This document shows positions 14,201-21,499 of a stretch of 42,173 nucleotides of DNA, piece after piece. The first letter of the stretch is position 1. Each line of letters opens with the position of its first letter. This DNA comes from Priapulus caudatus. Lineage: Eukaryota; Priapulida; Priapulimorpha; Priapulimorphida; Priapulidae. Location of the stretch: contig NW_014577062.1 in the NCBI RefSeq assembly GCF_000485595.1, positions 1 through 42,173 of the forward strand, read 5' to 3'. Below the pieces are notes generated by a model. That model was given only the letters and a program-made list of their open reading frames with translations. It was not told the origin of the DNA and ran no database searches. A program made the position numbers and the translations under genes.

Positions 14201-16062
14201 TAAAAGGTAGGCCCTGGTTATGGTAGTCATTATCAGCTTGCAATGATGTTTTCCTACGCATCGCCATAGATTCTTGTGGTGAGCTGATCTCTGTGCATAA
14301 TCAACCACTTCAATGTGATGATATACATGTAGAAATATCACTAAACGAACAACGCGGTCTTAAACGAATGACGTTAGCACTGGTCTGGCCCTCGTTGATT
14401 TATATTATGCATGGCATGCGTTGCCTCGGTTAAAGGGTGAGACGAAAAATCTATTCAGACCTACGAAGTTAGCCCTATTCAGCTTCAATAATCGTATTGA
14501 AACAAATGTACTTCCTGCTTCTACTGGTAGCCTTATTGGTCATTCTGGCCACGGGTCACCAAAGCAGATAGCCAACCAAACTGTCTGCCACGTTGTTGTT
14601 TGCAGAAAGTTACTTCTGGACTTTTCTCATTCTCTGAACAAAGTGGTGACGCCCTCAGAACACCTTCTACTTGTCACTATATTCATTTACCAGATGGCGG
14701 AGCTGGCATCATCACTAATACTGCATAAAGATAACAACTCACCTAGCAAACATGAAAATAAACATATAAAACGCAGCGAGATGAGTGGCATACAGTCCGT
14801 CGATATGAGCTCGCTCTGACACGAACAATCTACAAAGTTCAGCTCAAAAATTTGGATTTGCTTCAAACGTCTTTATTTGCTTCCATTTGTGATGTATTGA
14901 AGACATTGAAGACTGATAAAGACATTTGAAGCAATCCAATTTTGAGCTTGAACTTTGTAATTTTCGTGGTCACCGGGCCATATCATTCAATTTCTTTGGC
15001 CGGAACTAAGCAGTTTACTGCCGCAATGCTAGGCTTACTGGTGTCCCCTTCAGACAGCACAAAATGGTAAAATTTGGGGAAAAACTGGAGAGCTCATTCA
15101 CAGTGACTTGAACCTGGCAGACACAAAGCGCAAGTAGAGCCAGTGCATCAAATGGCTTCGAACATACACGTGGTCGAGTCGTATCAGCCGCCCGTGATGT
15201 AGCGCAATGGTGTTGTCAAACAAACAACCCCTAACATAATCGCCGTTTAAACCTGTTATTAATCTTAAATACTTCACCGCAGCCAAACCTATAAATATCC
15301 GGCTTGTCTGCTATTCTAATAAACAACTATACCTTATGTTACTCTTCTCACAAACAAATAACCATCGCTCTTAAAAAGATTTCCCACAATAAGATTTTAA
15401 ATCTGATTAAACAAAACAACAACAAAACTTTTCGCTCAGCGAAACATCCTCCCCCTCGGATGAGGACTTTTCCTCATACACCTTTAAAACCTCATTTCAA
15501 GACCTAAATATATTAACGTACACACATATATGCCTTTTACTCAAGCCGTTTTGATTTTACTATAGGCCTAGATGTGAATTTCTTACACTGGTCTACCCAG
15601 TGATCCGGAGAGCTGCACAGGTCCTTCCTGCTTATTCACCTCCTGATGCAAAAGCCTCCTGACGAAACCTATCCCCTCCATTTCACGGATCTGCTGGTCA
15701 TGGTATATGGATTAAAAATTAAATAGAAATTTTTTTAGACTTTCAACTCACTAAACATGCATTACAGATTTAAAATTTTAGCAATTCAGAAATCAGCACT
15801 CACTATAATCAGGAGTGGATAATAGAGCTAGATCACATCTCTATTATCCACTCCTGCTATAATGATGTCACTGCGTTGTGCTCACTATAACAAACCACAT
15901 TTTATATGCTTACTATTTGGATGCATGTGCAAACTTCACTAGAGCCATAACTTCTGTTAGAATCCTTGCATTCTGAGATGGAGTTCCTCCTTGCTTTAGC
16001 TGCATTTGCAACTGCTGTAGTTGATGCAACAAGGAAGCCTGTCCTCCTCTCATATCCGCCAT
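2859..16062 (-). CDS. FIGNL1: Fidgetin-like protein 1 (AAA+ ATPase), whole gene model
   Basis: FIGNL1 is a AAA+ ATPase of the fidgetin/spastin/katanin group. Known roles are RAD51 handling in homologous recombination and microtubule-related work. Exons in transcript order: 16093-15914 (ATG at 16062), 18051-17954 and 16521-16436 (intact copies in duplicate block B; damaged copies about 14720-14614 and 13040-12948 lie in the expected place), 10814-10702, 10498-10324, 8183-8083, 7878-7799, 7144-6856, 6713-6550, 3390-3296, 2987-2859. Every junction has GT-AG ends and compatible phase. The joined model is 492 residues, shorter than the roughly 670 of vertebrates, mainly in the N-terminal part. Visible motifs are Walker A GPPGTGKT (258-265), Walker B VIFIDEID (313-320), VGATN with R364, an arginine-rich EAARRR (370-375) and a VRPS-containing Vps4-type C-terminus. 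Family assignment is sure; the exact 5' exons are less so because of the duplicated region. Confidence 0.9.
3296..3390 (-). CDS. FIGNL1: FIGNL1 exon (AAA small subdomain)
   Basis: The exon encodes [20 protein letters not shown], the conserved end of the AAA lid. Acceptor TTAG at 3391-3392, donor GTATAG after GAG. It enters with two bases of a split Gly codon that match the phase left by the 6550 exon end. Confidence 0.92.
3417..3530. repeat. CACACG-type microsatellite
   Basis: An irregular AC/GC/ACAT low-complexity tract in a FIGNL1 intron, next to the TTAGGG-bearing element that starts at 3531. Confidence 0.75.
3531..3704. mobile_element. TA-flanked MITE carrying TTAGGG repeats (family T, variant)
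   Basis: Inverted arms of about 60 bp read inward from AGGTCTATG and from the reverse of CATATAGACCC. Both outer ends abut TA. The core holds CTAACCCTAACCC on one side and several TTAGGG units on the other. The inner sequence CCCTGGTAACTATC matches elements near 27.4, 27.7 and 30.7 kb, so I place it in the same family although its arms differ. It is non-coding. Confidence 0.75.
3840..4845. mobile_element. Non-autonomous pogo/Tigger-like element
   Basis: The ends are CAGTAAAAC (3840) and its imperfect inverse GTTTACTG (ending 4845), both flanked by TA. Subterminal repeats of the type ACGACTTATGCG, in alternating orientation near both ends, are typical of Tigger-like elements in the Tc1/mariner superfamily. 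No transposase frame is visible in the roughly 1 kb. It contains a nested smaller element at 4219-4398. Confidence 0.7.
4219..4398. mobile_element. Nested MITE with CACGTGGCGAT termini
   Basis: GCACACACGTGGCGAT opens the element. The inverse ATCGCCACGTGTGCGCTGC occurs twice, at about 4288 and 4368, which suggests a duplicated right end. Cores of the GGCGAT type recur throughout. It lies inside the Tigger-like element, so it inserted later. Confidence 0.55.
5083..5180. repeat. (GGA)n microsatellite
   Basis: Purine-only GGA/GAGGA tract on the plus strand, about 100 bp, in a FIGNL1 intron. Confidence 0.85.
5500..6210 (+). repeat. LINE/SINE-like repeat with GACGGACGGAC and stem-loop tail
   Basis: Blocks starting AAAGTAGGTCGACTGG recur at about 5530, 5698 and 6008, each preceded by a CCATTTTCATTTTT segment, so the unit is partly duplicated in tandem. 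The right end has GACGGACGGACGG, an imperfect hairpin (CATCTTGAC, GTCAAGGTG) and then AGCTAAAAAT. Similar tails close the repeats at about 10.18, 12.87 and 16.35 kb. I read it as the 3' tail of a retroposon family, but no coding part or target duplication was found. Confidence 0.55.
6550..6713 (-). CDS. FIGNL1: FIGNL1 exon (sensor and arginine-finger segment)
   Basis: Encodes [20 protein letters not shown] and the following lid start, ending SKTE plus one base. Donor is GTGCGT, acceptor TCTAG. The first base completes the Arg of VGATNR from the previous exon. Confidence 0.95.
6856..7144 (-). CDS. FIGNL1: FIGNL1 exon (Walker B region)
   Basis: The longest exon (289 bp). It encodes [26 protein letters not shown] (pore-loop region), [14 protein letters not shown] (Walker B) and [10 protein letters not shown], ending VGATN. 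Acceptor TTTTACAG and donor GTAGAA flank it. Similarity to animal FIGNL1 is near residue-by-residue. Confidence 0.97.
7447..7640. repeat. (TA)n then (GA)n compound microsatellite
   Basis: ATATAT/GTATAT to about 7520, then an AGAGAG tract with AGGG and TAGG interruptions. It lies in a FIGNL1 intron. Long open frames across it on both strands are artefacts of the dinucleotide repeat. Confidence 0.9.
7799..7878 (-). CDS. FIGNL1: FIGNL1 exon (Walker A)
   Basis: Encodes [17 protein letters not shown] followed by PPGTGKTLI: the nucleotide-binding P-loop. Acceptor CCTTGCAG, donor GTAAGC; both split codons (Pro on entry, Gly on exit) agree with neighbouring exons. Confidence 0.97.
8083..8183 (-). 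CDS. FIGNL1: FIGNL1 exon (start of AAA core)
   Basis: Encodes [20 protein letters not shown] then [14 protein letters not shown], the conserved entry into the AAA module. Donor GTATGT, acceptor TTTGAG. Confidence 0.95.
8214..8262. repeat. (GA)n microsatellite
   Basis: Almost pure AG dinucleotides just upstream (in gene sense) of the 8183 exon boundary. Confidence 0.9.
8398..8475. repeat. Dispersed repeat shared with 29225-29325 (inverted)
   Basis: GGGATGGTATCAGGAACCTT and the following 55 or so bases, up to GAGATGGCGC, match the reverse complement of 29225-29325 with a few changes. One frame of both reads [20 protein letters not shown], so an ancient coding piece is possible, though I recognise no family. 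Confidence 0.6.
8477..8910. mobile_element. TTAGGG-bearing MITE (family T), 5'-truncated and interrupted
   Basis: 8477-8605 matches the interior of the 27363-27602 copy, including CCTCGCCTACTCCAC, CCCTAACCCTAACC and TTCCGGTATACCGG. The right terminal arm CCAGGGTACG to CATAGACCC is at 8872-8910 and abuts TA. Between them, about 8610-8868, is unrelated DNA that looks like a nested insertion. The left arm is absent. A noisy inverted copy is at 18.77-19.26 kb. Confidence 0.65.
9091..9512. mobile_element. Foldback/MITE with about 75-bp inverted arms
   Basis: The left arm (9091-9165) and right arm (9437-9512) share GCGTCTAAACAGAGGAATTG and CTCCGACCTGTGATTGGAG in inverse orientation. Between them is about 270 bp, including GTTCCACCGGTCATAGC and GTTCCTACCGGTCATAGC as direct repeats. 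Nothing coding. Confidence 0.65.
9548..9804. mobile_element. Palindromic MITE with TTATTA-rich centre
   Basis: Arms of about 100 bp begin GTTTACACGGCTGCACTCTG and end with the inverse. Both arms contain CACTGGCAGCAAGAACAAGC. The centre consists of AACAACATTGTTATTAT-type repeats and can fold further. It lies in the FIGNL1 intron between 10324 and 8183. Confidence 0.7.
9880..10180 (+). repeat. Retroposon-like repeat ending in stem-loop GAGCTAAAAAT
   Basis: Starts near ATCACGAGCCTAGG and passes CTTCGACATCCCAACTCG and GGACGGCTGGACGGACAATC. It ends with hairpin CACCTGACTACGTCAGATG and AGCTAAAAAT. It is homologous over about 300 bp to 12540-12866. Confidence 0.65.
10324..10498 (-). CDS. FIGNL1: FIGNL1 exon (linker before AAA domain)
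   Basis: Encodes [14 protein letters not shown], a low-complexity acidic stretch [20 protein letters not shown] and MVALVRSE. The GKFIPP and VDERL..I.PKM segments are family signatures directly upstream of the ATPase core. Acceptor TTTTTTAG, donor GTATCT. Confidence 0.92.
10702..10814 (-). CDS. FIGNL1: FIGNL1 exon (KKSLGA segment)
   Basis: Encodes [20 protein letters not shown], then [17 protein letters not shown] plus two bases of Arg. The SYG..KKSLGA motif directly before GKF(I/V)PP is present in animal FIGNL1. Acceptor TATGTTAG, donor GTAAAA; phase-0 entry matches the donor of the 16436 exon end. Confidence 0.85.
10860..11115. other. Intronic AT-rich stretch with a 34-bp hairpin
   Basis: No exon seen. 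It contains a near-perfect hairpin at 11070-11105: AATCAGGAGTC, a near-palindromic ATCAATATTGAT centre, and GACTCCTGATT. Confidence 0.5.
11118..11196. repeat. Dispersed repeat shared with 35271-35345
   Basis: TTTTTTTACACTCGCTACGC, CCATGGGTGCCCATATTAAG and CAGCTAGATTAG match 35.3 kb in the same orientation with few changes. The central CCATGGGTGCCCAT is partly palindromic. Confidence 0.7.
11200..12530. other. Unassigned FIGNL1 intron DNA
   Basis: No supported exon. At about 11526 a short piece, AAGTGCCGCAGAGCGACAGG, resembles 8279 (AAGTGCCGCGGAGCGACAGC), so a minor dispersed repeat is present. Open frames of up to about 100 codons lack splice sites or family resemblance. Confidence 0.4.
12540..12866 (+). 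repeat. Retroposon-like repeat ending in stem-loop GAGCTAAA
   Basis: Second copy of the 9880-10180 family, with many single-base insertions relative to it. It ends CATCTGCACTATGTCAGATG then AGCTAAA. The last 60 bp recur at about 16298-16352, exactly where duplicate block B begins. Confidence 0.65.
12948..13040 (-). pseudogene. Damaged copy of the FIGNL1 LYHHK exon (block A)
   Basis: Corresponds to intact exon 16521-16436 but is 93 instead of 86 nt long. Extra single bases shift the frame several times. It lies where gene order would place the working exon, so the damage may be sequencing error rather than decay. Confidence 0.7.
13731..14067. mobile_element. MITE with ATGGTTGGCCATCGTA termini, noisy copy
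   Basis: Block A counterpart of 17167-17478. The left end reads ATGGTTGCGCCATCGTA, with an insertion, and the right TACAATGGCCAACCAT. The interior carries the same TTAACC and GATTGG-type segments with many indels. Confidence 0.6.
14614..14720 (-). pseudogene. Damaged copy of the FIGNL1 ISDD exon (block A)
   Basis: Counterpart of intact exon 18051-17954; about 107 instead of 98 nt, with insertions that bring an early stop after ISDDA. The acceptor TTTATGCAG is retained and the donor region is still recognisable. Confidence 0.7.
14822..14972. mobile_element. Foldback element
   Basis: Arms TTACAAAGTTCAAGCTCAAA (here with small gaps) and inverse TTTTGAGCTTGAACTTTGTAA surround a TTTGTGATGTATTGAAGACA centre. 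The same left arm is cut by the N gap at 18213, and a fragment is seen at about 21430-21495. Confidence 0.6.
14973..15805. other. Upstream FIGNL1 intron / block Q
   Basis: This sequence recurs inverted at about 20560-21420. It holds an open minus-strand frame at 15098-15286 and an acceptor-like AGCAG followed by an open frame at about 15604-15705. I did not accept either as an exon, because the FIGNL1 exons on both sides join in phase without them. Confidence 0.4.
15810..15856. repeat. Perfect 18-bp-arm hairpin
   Basis: CAGGAGTGGATAATAGAG, an 11-base loop, then the exact inverse. It sits in the FIGNL1 intron 60 bp from the first coding exon; a noisy inverted copy is near 20510-20570. Confidence 0.85.
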
Positions 16063-16093
16063 TCCAGTTGGTCCAAGTTTACTTTGAATCTTT
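15914..16093 (-). CDS. FIGNL1: FIGNL1 first coding exon
   Basis: Starts at ATG 16062-16060 (context GGAATGG, purine at -3 and G at +4). It encodes 49 residues with a glutamine-rich stretch, [14 protein letters not shown], and then [18 protein letters not shown] plus two bases. Donor GTAAGC. The two bases plus T of the 18051 exon give Tyr, continuing as HASKYISDDAA, which resembles the N-terminal part of vertebrate FIGNL1 as I remember it. The frame is open upstream to acceptor TTTACAG at 16094-16095, so 5' UTR or an earlier coding exon could precede. Confidence 0.7.
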
Positions 16094-16297
16094 CTGTAAA
16101 TAGCACAGGGCACGTTTAAATTGACTCTTAGTTTTAGGTTTTCAGATAACACACACTCAGAATGAAATGATTGCAAAATTTTACACGCATACGTTTAGCT
16201 TCCAAATTTTATTTTTAAGCTATACGTTCTATCTACAGATTACACCACAAAACCTAGAATCTTATCTGGAAGCTCTAACTGTGTACATCAGAGCAAA

Positions 16298-16352
16298 AAC
16301 GCACGCTCATGCAATTCTACAAGCTGCATCTGACTATGTCAGATGAGCTAAA
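16298..16352 (+). repeat. Truncated retroposon tail at the Q/B breakpoint
   Basis: Only the last part of the 12540-12866 repeat is present, ending CATCTGACTATGTCAGATG and AGCTAAAAAT. To its left, the inverted copy of Q continues differently (20085 and below), so the junction at about 16298 is a true sequence breakpoint in this assembly. Confidence 0.65.
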
Positions 16353-16435
16353 AATAGTGTTTAAGGACACACACAAAATACGCTACACACATAAGGCACT
16401 GCTAGCAAGTGATGTGCAACAATAATTACTTTCAC

Positions 16436-16521
16436 CTCAACAGGTTGGCTGAATTCGTTCAGAGGCATAGGTGCAGATGGCTTTCTTCTACCAGGAAGTG
16501 CTGTTTTATGATGATAAAGAT
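16436..16521 (-). CDS. FIGNL1: FIGNL1 exon (LYHHK), intact copy in block B
   Basis: 86-nt exon between acceptor GCTTTACAG and donor GTGAAA, encoding [20 protein letters not shown] then NEFSQPVE, a basic Pro-rich linker. Entry needs one base and exits in phase 0, matching the 17954 exon end (giving Asp) and the 10814 exon start. It lies on the wrong side of the 15914 exon for a linear gene. Confidence 0.65.
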
Positions 16522-17166
16522 CTGTAAAGCAATACAATAGTTCCCACAAGAAAAAAGCACTATGTAACTAAATAACTAGAGTATATATCACAGTATCTAA
16601 AGGAACGATATTAAAAAAATATTTTCAATTCATTTTTAATTAAATTAAATGTATAAATTCAAAAATACAAATCAGCAAATACCATCTGTCTTCCTCTTCC
16701 TGTCACCCCTGATCTGCAGTTTCTCCACATTCAGATCCTGTCCTATTACATTCGCAGTGGTACTTGAGATACGACGTTCTTGTGAATCATCCTACGAATG
16801 ACGAAGCATTACACATGATTTCTCTTTGCTCTGTGCTTTTACAACTTCAACTACATGAACTGACTGATTGACTATCCGTTATATATACATGAAAACTAAT
16901 TTATTTAAAATTGTTAGCTAATTAAAATTGTAAATCAAACATGAAATTGATTAATAATCTGGTTATTTTGATTAAGTAGTATGCTTGCAGGGGTTTTTCA
17001 CATATTGCATTTATAGTGATGCATTGCCATTTGTTACATACTGGCAATAAATTGTGCAATGCAAAACCAACCAATTTAAACCCAGTATCATGCTTACTGC
17101 AAATATATTATAGCAAGTATGTGTATAAACATACATTAATTATATATAGACATAATATACACGTAT

Positions 17167-17478
17167 ATGGTTGGCCATCGTAATCAGAAATTAGTGCCCT
17201 TTTACCCAATCAGGGGCCTTGTTACACATAATTTAACCAAGAATAAATTATTTTTACTGCAGTAAAAATAATTTAACCGCTGCAAAATTATACCCCTTTT
17301 ACCCAATCAGAAGCCTTAATTGTTACACATGATTTAACCACAGATATAGATGATTTGAACCGCAGTTAAATTATGTGTTACAATGCCTCTGATTGAGTGA
17401 AAGGGCTATAACTTTACCGTGGTTAAACTATTTCTACCGCGGTAAAAACAATTGTTTCGGAGTACGATGGCCAACCAT
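17167..17478. mobile_element. 312-bp MITE with 16-bp perfect TIRs
   Basis: ATGGTTGGCCATCGTA and its exact inverse bound the element. Flanking ACACGTAT (left) and ACACGGTAT (right) look like an 8- or 9-bp target duplication with one base lost, which would fit hAT or Mutator-like families. The interior has several GTTACACATAATTTAACC motifs in both orientations. Confidence 0.7.
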
Positions 17479-17953
17479 ACACGGTATGCATGTGAGCACA
17501 CATACACACATATACATTATGGCTCCAAATTATGTTTATGGTCATTGTATTATAATAGTTAAATAGCTTTTTCATTAGAACTAGAAGGAAGTTTATACTG
17601 ACCATAAAAGTAGCTGGATGGTAGTCATTATCATCTGAAGATGTTTTCCAAGCATGCATAGATTTTGGGTGACTGATCTCTGTGCATAAATAAACACTTA
17701 AATGTGCATGATGATATACATGAGAAATATCATAAACGGAAAAGTGTTAAAAATACGTAGCACTGGTCTGGCTCTTGATTTATATTTATGGCATCCTTGG
17801 GTAAAGGGTGAGACGAAAAATCTATTAGACATAGAAGTTGAGCTATTCAGTTCAATAATTATTGAAAACAACATGTACTTCCCGCTTATTGCAGCTTATT
17901 GTCCTTCTGCAGGTACAAGCAAAGCCACAAACTCTGCTGTTTTTGAGAGTTAC

Positions 17954-18051
17954 CTTCTGATTTTCCACTGGAAAAAGTGTGGCCCTTCAGAACAGCTTCA
18001 TACTTTTCCATATATTCATTTCCCAGATGGCGAGCTGCATCATCACTAATA
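17954..18051 (-). CDS. FIGNL1: FIGNL1 exon (ISDD), intact copy in block B
   Basis: 98-nt exon, acceptor TTTATGCAG, donor GTAACT, encoding ISDDAARHLGNEYMEKYEAV then LKGHTFSSGKSE. The helix resembles the segment IS..A...F..YAEKY of vertebrate FIGNL1 as I remember it. Phases fit the 15914 and 16521 exons. Its position upstream of the 25-N gap and beyond the first exon is inconsistent with gene order. Confidence 0.65.
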
Positions 18052-18213
18052 CTGCATAAATATAAAACTCACCTTCAAACATGAAAATAAACATATAAAA
18101 CGCAGCTAGATGATGCATACAGTGGTGATATGGCTCGCTGACCACGAAAATTACAAAGTTCAAGCTCAAAATTGGATTGCTTCAAACGTCTTTATTTGCT
18201 TCCATTTGTGATG

Positions 18214-18238
18214 NNNNNNNNNNNNNNNNNNNNNNNNN
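18214..18238. other. Assembly gap, 25 N
   Basis: Runs of N directly abut block B on the left and an inverted copy of 8.48-9.46 kb on the right. The length is probably a placeholder, not an estimate. Confidence 0.99.
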
Positions 18239-19260
18239 GCCCCCGCCCTACTCCCGCCCGCATACGCCGGGCTAATGCATGCTATGACCGGTAGTAACGT
18301 GTACCTAACTATCATATGAGTGAACGATTTGAGTTACATTTCTATAAATTCTAGATGTTAATGCACACTGTATAGACACATGTCTTCAGCTTTAATGCTG
18401 CGCTGAATTTTTGAGCTATTGAAGCACGATAGTTTAATAATTAGGCAAATATCACATCGGTATCGGCTCATAGCGCTAATACACGTGGCGCATGACCGTG
18501 AACCGAAAGTCACGAAGTCTATTTTTTATCTCTCCAATCACAGTCGGAGCAATCCTCTGTTTAGACGCATGTGTAACACATGAGTGTCAGTATATCTGTC
18601 GTAGCTCTAGTACGATAGCTAGTATGTAAGTGTAGACTGCTCCATAGAACCGTACTTGCTAATCACTTTGTATTTATAACAAATCGTCGCACTGCTCGTC
18701 GTGCTATAGTAGCTGTGTGACGCCACGGCCCCGGCAACAGGCACCTGAAGTCATCACTTAGTTAGGCTTAATAGGGTCTAATGTCCCCCAGGTAGCTGGC
18801 GGAAAACGTACCTGGGTAGCCACTGGCGCCCACAGGCTTAAGAAAGTAGAAGCAGGCAGAAGGATAAAATCTCAGTGATAATAGAGAAAGGGCAGGCGCG
18901 CAGCATTCTAGGAGTCCATGGGCATGTTCCCCCTGAAAAAATTTTGATGTAGACGTCTGGAGATGTCAATCTGGAGAGTTCTTGCGAGAGATTTAGGAAC
19001 AAAATGTAGAAACAAAATTTTTTAACCCAAAATTACTAGGAAAGGCACGGCTTCAGTGCTTCTCACTGCAGCGCCAACTGCTCGGTAAGGGTCCGGTATA
19101 CCGGAACGTACCCTGGATAACTATCTGATAATGGTTAGGGTAGGGAGTAGGCGTAGCGACTCATAGACTCGATCGTTAGTGAGTAGGCGAGTAGCGGTCC
19201 GGCATATTAGATAGGTACAGGGTACGTTCCGCAGTACCGCTGGGGACATAGACCCTCCAG
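18239..19260. repeat. Inverted copy of 8480-9460
   Basis: Reading the reverse complement, the family T element, its inserted DNA and part of the 9091-9512 foldback follow in the same order as at 8.5-9.46 kb, with scattered indels. It may be a dispersed composite repeat or a misplaced contig end. Confidence 0.75.
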
Positions 19261-19264
19261 CTAG

Positions 19265-19862
19265 TTAGAAGCGTTTCAGATAATAAAATGATGGTAAATA
19301 ACATGATATGTATTTACGTATGACCAATTAGCCTTAGTGAAGTACTACGTGTTCCTACTGCTCTTCACAGCTGATTATTGGTAAATGCTGTAACGTAAGT
19401 GCCGTTCAAATGACTTGCAATACAGCAATGTCACCACAATCAACAAGACACACGCACAATCAAAAGAACAACACGCACAATCAAAAAGAACAAGCACCAC
19501 AAATCAACAAGAACAACAGCCAAAACAACGAAGAACAAACACCACAATCAACAAGAACAACACCACAAACAACCAAATTACAGCAAAAACAACAACAAAA
19601 TGTTGTATATATATATATATTAACGAAGGAACACCAACAAGAAAATTAACAACAAAACTAATTTTGTTTGTGCACAGCTGCGTGCGTGCGGTGTACTTGT
19701 GTGTTGCAGAGGAGCATTTGAAGGGTATTACAGAAAACTATCAGTAATAATAGGCAAAAAGAGTAGAGAAACATTAAAGACTTTGGTAGTAAATACATTT
19801 TGTGTTTATTTACCATCATTTAATTATTGAAATGGTCCAAGTGCTGTGATCTCTATCATTAT
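19265..19862. mobile_element. MITE related to 29904-30251, with AAC-rich core
   Basis: Right part 19690-19862 (GAGCATTTGAAGGG, TCAGTAATAATAGGC, AAAGACTTTGGTAGTAAATA) matches the right arm of the 29904 element. A degenerate left arm begins near 19270. The centre, 19430-19600, is CAACAAGAACAACACC-type low complexity, which creates two overlapping open frames that are not genes. Confidence 0.55.
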
Positions 19863-20084
19863 CATTTCAAATACATAATATTGTGCTGTAGACCCATTCC
19901 TTGATGTAGTCCAGATACGACCCTATAACCTTGTGTTTGCGTTCAATTCTATTTTATAACCCCGTACACACATGATTGTTTTTTTATGATTAGAGAATTA
20001 GACTTAGCCAGTTAGGGCATTTATGAGTGCCATATAAGTAGCTCTACATGTGTAGCCCTTTGCTCTGATGTACACAGTTTAGAG

Positions 20085-21450
20085 CTTCCAGATAAGATCT
20101 AGTTTTGTGTGTATATCTGTAGATAGAGACGTATAGCTTAAAAAATATAATTTGAAGCTAAACGTAGCGTGTAAAATGTTGGCAATGCAATTTCCATTCT
20201 GAGTGTGTGTTATCTGAAAACGCTAAAACTAAGAGTCATTTAAACGTGCCGGTGCTCTTTACAGAAAGATCAAAGTAAACTGGACGCAAACTGGAATGGC
20301 GGATATGAGAGGAGGAGCAGGCTCCTTGTTGGCATCAACTAAGCAGTTGCAAAGTGCAGCTAAACAAGGAGGAACTCCATCTCAGAATCAAAGGATTCTA
20401 AGCAAGCAGTTATGGCTCTAGTGAAGTTTGCACATGCACCAAATAGTAAAGCATATAAACATGTGTTTGTTATCGTGACACAACGCAGTGACATCATTAT
20501 ACCAGCATGGGGGAGTGGATAATGAGAGATGTGATCAGCTCTAGTTATCCGACTTCTGATTATAGTGGAGTGCTAATTTTCGAATTGCTAAAATTTTAAA
20601 TCTGTAATCAATGTTTAGTGAGTGAAATGGTCTATAAAATATTCTATTGTTAATTTTTAATCTATTATACCATGACTCAGCAAGAGCGTGAAATGGAGGG
20701 ATGGGTTCGGTCAGAGGCTTTTGGCCTCAGGGAGGTGAAATAAGCAGGATAGGACGTTGTGCAGCTCCTCCGGATCATGGGAGACCAGTGTAAGAAAATT
20801 CACATGCTAGGCCTATAGTAAAATCAAAACGGCTTGAGTAAAACTAAAAGGCACTAATATGTGTGTAACGTTAAATATATTAGGTCTTGAATGAAAAGGT
20901 TAAAGGTTATGAGGAAATAGTCCTCATCCGAGGGGAGGATGTTTCGCTGAGGGGCAAAAAGTTTGTTGTTGTTTTGTTTAATCAAGATTTAAAATCGTAT
21001 TGTGGGAGATCTTTTAAGGCGATGGTTCTTTGTTTGTGTGAAGAAGAGCAACATAAGGTATAGTTTGTTTATAGAATAGCAGACAAGCCGGATATTTATA
21101 GGTTTGGCTGCGGTGGAAGTATTTAAGATTCAATAACAGGTTTAAACGGGGCGATTAGGTTAGGGGTTGTTTGTTGCACCAACACCATTGCGGGCTCAGT
21201 CACGGCGGCAGATACGACTTCGACCACGTGTATGTTCGAAGCCGATTGATGCAGCTGCTCTACTTGCGCTTTGTGTCTGCCAGTTCAAGTCACTGGGTGA
21301 ATGAGCTCTCCAGTTTTCCACAAATTTGTACCGTTTGTGCTGTCTGAAGGACACCAGTAAGCGCTAGCATTGTGGCAGTAAATCTAGGTCTATAGTCCGG
21401 CCCAAGAAATGGAATGATATGGCGCGGTGAACCACGAAATTACAAAAGTT
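20085..21450. repeat. Inverted noisy copy of block Q (14960-16298)
   Basis: The reverse complement follows 14960-16298 closely with indels. Its left continuation (20084 down to about 19870) differs from what follows Q at 16298, and so may show the true upstream DNA of FIGNL1. Confidence 0.75.
20265..20445 (+). pseudogene. Altered copy of FIGNL1 first coding exon
   Basis: Acceptor TTTACAG and donor-like GTAAAG bracket 181 nt homologous to 15914-16093. From ATG 20296 it reads MADMRGGAGSLLAS, then drifts through compensating indels to a stop, losing the KFAHASK end. Confidence 0.65.
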
Positions 21451-21499
21451 AAGCTCAAAATGATTGCTTCAAAATGTCCTTTATCAGTCTCAAATGTCT

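Larger units (their letters stand above)
16298..18213. repeat. Duplicate block B (copy of 12808-14890)
   Basis: B follows A base for base apart from numerous one- and two-base indels, most of them extra bases in A. It stops at the 25-N gap inside the foldback arm whose full version is at 14822-14972. The indel style resembles uncorrected long-read error more than haplotype divergence; that reading is inference. Confidence 0.8.

Noticed and set aside
15098-15286. 62-codon minus-strand frame
   Set aside because: No splice context or resemblance, and the inverted copy near 21.2 kb does not keep the frame.
15600-15705. Minus-strand exon reading [20 protein letters not shown] after an acceptor-like AG
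   Set aside because: FIGNL1 exons on both sides join in phase without it, the frame stops soon after, and no family is recognised. Transcript data could revive it.
19410-19747. Gln/Asn/Thr-rich frames of 79-110 codons
   Set aside because: AAC/CAA low-complexity core of a MITE; two frames are open at once and neither has splice or start support.
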